A stretch of 64,000 bases of DNA, from positions 1 through 64,000 of the forward strand of contig JAFDXG010000146.1 in the NCBI GenBank assembly GCA_018268105.1, in the 5' to 3' direction. A program made the position numbers and the translations under genes. The notes beneath the pieces were generated by a model. It had not been told where the DNA came from and made no database searches. It worked only from the letters and a program-made list of their open reading frames with translations. Below are positions 61,918 through 64,000 of this stretch, piece by piece (within the stretch, counting starts at the first letter, position 1; each line of letters begins with the position of its first letter). This stretch comes from Bacteroidota bacterium (lineage in GTDB: Bacteria > Bacteroidota > Bacteroidia > Chitinophagales > Chitinophagaceae).

Positions 61918-62517
61918 ATGTTGGGTATTGATATGGAAAATATTGTTTACGCTCAGGCTACTGATCGCACACTATGGCATCAATTTAAAGATGGAGATGA
62001 CAGGGCATTTGCTGCAATATATCACCGTTATTTTGAGGTGTTGATAAAAGCGTGTCTTCATATTTCAAAAGACAGGGAAATGATTAAAGATTCCATTCAC
62101 GATCTGTTTGTTGAAATATGGCTGCGTAGCAACAGTCTTGTTTTACCTGTTTCTGTAAAAGCATACCTGATTCGGTCCATTCAGAGAAAAATGTTCAGGT
62201 GTTTAAAACAAAATAGACGCTATTACAGTTCCTGCACTGCAGAGGTGTCTTATGGTTGCGATTCAGTCTCTTCAATTGAAGAAAAGATAATTACCGGACA
62301 ATTCAAGCAGGAACAGAATGAAGTTGTCAGGAAGTCCATCCGGATGCTGACAGGCCGTCAGCAGGAAGCAGTGTATCTTAAATATTATGCAAATCTCAGT
62401 TACCCGGATATTGCCGGAAAAATGTGTATCAGCACAGAAGCTATATACAACCTCATTTCAAAAGCGATAGGCAATATACAGGAAAGTGTTTCCAAAGCAA
62501 ATTTTCCAACATACTAA
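61918..62517 (+). CDS. ECF sigma factor, orphan
   Basis: A 199-residue ECF sigma factor starting MLGIDMENIVYAQATDRTLWHQFKDGDDRAF (an ATG six codons in is possible). Region 2 is FAAIYHRYFEVLIKACLHISKDREMIKDSIHDLFVEIWLRS, and region 4 is MLTGRQQEAVYLKYYANLSYPDIAGKMCISTEAIYNLISKAIGNIQ. Both are complete, so it is probably functional. FecI-like sigmas normally sit directly before a fecR and susC; here the next gene is an amidohydrolase remnant and there is no FecR, so its anti-sigma must be elsewhere or lost. Confidence 0.88.
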   Translation: MLGIDMENIVYAQATDRTLWHQFKDGDDRAFAAIYHRYFEVLIKACLHISKDREMIKDSIHDLFVEIWLRSNSLVLPVSVKAYLIRSIQRKMFRCLKQNRRYYSSCTAEVSYGCDSVSSIEEKIITGQFKQEQNEVVRKSIRMLTGRQQEAVYLKYYANLSYPDIAGKMCISTEAIYNLISKAIGNIQESVSKANFPTY

Positions 62518-62556
62518 GTGAATAAATTTTTTGCTGCATAATCAATACCTATATTT

Positions 62557-63037
62557 ATGCAACCTTCTTTTTTTAATCTTACAAAACCTTTAATACTTAT
62601 GACATCATTAAAGGAAATGTCATTTATTATTGCAGTAACCTTTATTGCATTTAACGCCGTGGCTCAGCAACCCGAAACTATTTTGCTAAAAAATTATCGG
62701 CCGAAATCTATTTACAAAATACCTGTTACAGATATTAAAAGAGCAAAGTTTCCGGTATGCAGATATTTCAGCACGTTATGCAGAAGTAGCACCAATACCG
62801 AGGTATATGAAAACCTTTTTTGAGCAATACAGTGACAGGCTGGTTTATGGTACTGATATGGGATTTGATACTGACATGTACAAAATGACTTTCCGGGTAC
62901 TCGAAACCCAGGACGAACATTTCTATAATATTGACCTTACAGGGTATCACTGGCCGATGCATGGATTCGGGCTTAGTGATTCTGTATTGAAGCGGGTGTA
63001 CCGGGAAAATGCATTGAGGATTTTAAAAAGAAAATAA
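62557..63037 (+). pseudogene. Amidohydrolase gene with its core deleted (remnant 2)
   Basis: The 5' part (62557-62823; likely start 62617, MSFIIAVTFIAFNAVAQQ signal) encodes an exported start running to KIPVTDIKRAKFPV, after which an amidohydrolase would normally have its first HxH metal motif. Instead the DNA passes at about 62756 into a different frame encoding the C-terminal third: YADISARYAEVAPIPRYM, FFEQYSDRLVYGTDMGFDT, and the closing LKRVYRENALRILKRK to 63037. The whole catalytic middle is missing. The retained YGTD includes a usual late metal-binding Asp. The gene is dead; it shows the same type of deletion as remnant 1. Confidence 0.8.
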
Positions 63038-63100
63038 TGTTGAAAAGTGAAATAGTGAAAGTGAAAACGTCAAACTAAAAACATGAATCCACTTCTTTCA

Positions 63101-63925
63101 TCATGATTTAATCCCATACAAATTGAATGTTTTCCATTTCGTCATATCTTCTTTTTGTAATAACGGGGTGATGGCAGCAGTATCAAGGAAATCATCAAAC
63201 TTGTATAACTTATAGCCCGGCAATGCCACAGTATTAAACAAATCATATCTTTCTTCTGCCGAAGAGTTGGTAAAACATTCTGCTACAACCACAGGACTGT
63301 ATTTTTCTATGATATCTTTAATTGATTTCAAAATCATACTATCCAAACCTTCTGCATCAACTTTTATATATGCTAACCTGTCAAGTTTGTCAGGATAGTT
63401 TTTAAGCAAAAAATCAGTCAGTCTGATTCCCTTTATCTTTTCCGGCAGGGTATATTTACCATGAATGCCATGATTTACTTCCTGTATTCCTCCATTGGCA
63501 AAAGAAGCTTCTGAGGAACTGTATATAAATTCCGTCTCTTTGTCTGTGATGGCATAAGGGAAGATCTGGATATTTACTTTATCGGGGTTTAGTTTTGTAT
63601 TTACTTCAAGTATTTTATATACAAACGGGTTTGGATCAAAACCTAAAACCAAACCCGATTTACCTGCGGCTAATGCCATTGGTATTGTGGTGTCACCTAT
63701 ATTGGTTCCAATATCAATTGCCATGTCGCCCGGCTTAATAAACCTCTTATAGAAATTAATTTCCGACTGAGAGATAATTTTATTTAGTACAAGCGGATTA
63801 AGCCAATTGGCAAACTGCACTGTGCCTTCATCCTGTAAATGGAAAGTCTCGATTTTATGGGGATATTCACTGGTAACTCTTCGTGCCTTTTTTCTTGCAA
63901 ACGATTTTCTAAGAAAATTGAACAT
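63101..63925 (-). CDS. FkbM-family SAM-dependent methyltransferase
   Basis: A 274-residue methyltransferase. The N-terminal part is basic (MFNFLRKSFARKKARR). The SAM-binding motif is MAIDIGTNIGDTTIPMALAAG, the second acidic motif GLVLGFDPNPFVYKILEVNTKLNP, and the FkbM signature YIKVDAEGLDSMILKSI. It ends in LQKEDMTKWKTFNLYGIK. FkbM enzymes O-methylate sugars, antibiotics or cell-surface glycans; the acceptor is unknown. No glycosyltransferase lies within the window, although the gene's upstream side is cut by the right edge. It begins 75 bp from the window end. Confidence 0.9.
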   Translation of the reverse strand: MFNFLRKSFARKKARRVTSEYPHKIETFHLQDEGTVQFANWLNPLVLNKIISQSEINFYKRFIKPGDMAIDIGTNIGDTTIPMALAAGKSGLVLGFDPNPFVYKILEVNTKLNPDKVNIQIFPYAITDKETEFIYSSSEASFANGGIQEVNHGIHGKYTLPEKIKGIRLTDFLLKNYPDKLDRLAYIKVDAEGLDSMILKSIKDIIEKYSPVVVAECFTNSSAEERYDLFNTVALPGYKLYKFDDFLDTAAITPLLQKEDMTKWKTFNLYGIKS

Positions 63926-64000
63926 ATAATGAGGGGTTATATGTTGTAAAAATATGTAATTGTATTTACTATTGCTTCAATGACTCATATTTGAAACAAA
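63926..64000. other. Window end
   Basis: 75 bp upstream of the FkbM gene, AT-rich, with nothing I can assign beyond its likely promoter region. Confidence 0.5.

Noticed and set aside
1..64000. CRISPR arrays, tRNA, rRNA, prophage or intact insertion sequences
   Set aside because: Looked for in the gaps and on both strands; no regular spaced repeats, cloverleaf-like sequence, transposase or integrase was seen. A covariance-model scan would be the decisive test for small RNAs.

Overview
The window is chromosomal DNA from a member of the Bacteroidota, most probably the family Chitinophagaceae (order Chitinophagales). The evidence is a FecI/FecR-type sigma and anti-sigma pair feeding a SusC/SusD pair with an STN domain, a type IX secretion (T9SS) C-terminal domain, a DUF5686 outer-membrane protein, a BlaI/M56-peptidase pair, moderate-to-low GC by eye, and repeated TAnnTTTG motifs (the Bacteroidota -7 promoter element) just upstream of start codons. 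I saw no rRNA, tRNA, CRISPR array, intact transposase or prophage. Most of the window is ordinary core genome; the accessory material is mainly decayed.

Layout. 1-7.8 kb: a membrane protein cut by the left edge, a second membrane protein, an outer-membrane protein, a LuxR-type response regulator converging on a 7TM-DISM histidine kinase, then three exported proteins (cytochrome c lipoprotein, NTF2-like lipoprotein, tandem-barrel protein). 7.8-9.2 kb: a gene-poor stretch with two copies of a degenerate dispersed repeat and the wreck of an AbiE-type toxin-antitoxin locus. 9.2-13.8 kb: a LytTR regulator with a TPR/HisKA_2 kinase, and an outer-membrane barrel. 13.9-18.2 kb: dapA, accA and purM on the minus strand, then ribF divergent from purM. 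18.3-24.6 kb: an unknown protein divergent from a minimal AAA+ protein with a degenerate P-loop, a 2-oxoacid dehydrogenase E2, a TSUP permease, a hexapeptide acetyltransferase, a gene remnant and trhO. 24.6-37.4 kb: a DUF5686 protein, a small membrane protein, penicillin acylase, a siderophore-type TonB receptor, miaE, two secreted unknowns and the agmatine-to-putrescine pair aguB-aguA. 37.5-51.2 kb: BlaR1/BlaI-like regulators with tandem operators, a T9SS cargo protein, a membrane pyrophosphatase, NAD(P)HX repair, two methyltransferases, an outer-membrane protein, an AlkA-like glycosylase, an acyltransferase and a BaiN-family flavoprotein. 51.4-63.0 kb: a BNR-repeat lipoprotein, the sigma/FecR/SusC/SusD uptake locus, then two amidohydrolase genes that have each lost their core by internal deletion, with an orphan sigma gene between them. 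63.1-63.9 kb: a FkbM methyltransferase.

How genes work together. FecI-like sigma, FecR and the STN domain of SusC form a trans-envelope induction circuit for SusC/SusD uptake of an unknown substrate; the neighbouring hydrolases are dead, so the system may now only bind or import. AguA and AguB convert agmatine to putrescine. BlaI and the M56 peptidase form a proteolytic derepression switch whose probable operators lie directly upstream of blaI. 

The observations most worth a second look are the AbiE antitoxin/toxin fusion remnant, the paired amidohydrolase deletions, the P-loop-less AAA+ protein, and low-complexity repeat families that sit at gene 3' ends and in one case supply the last codons of ribF.
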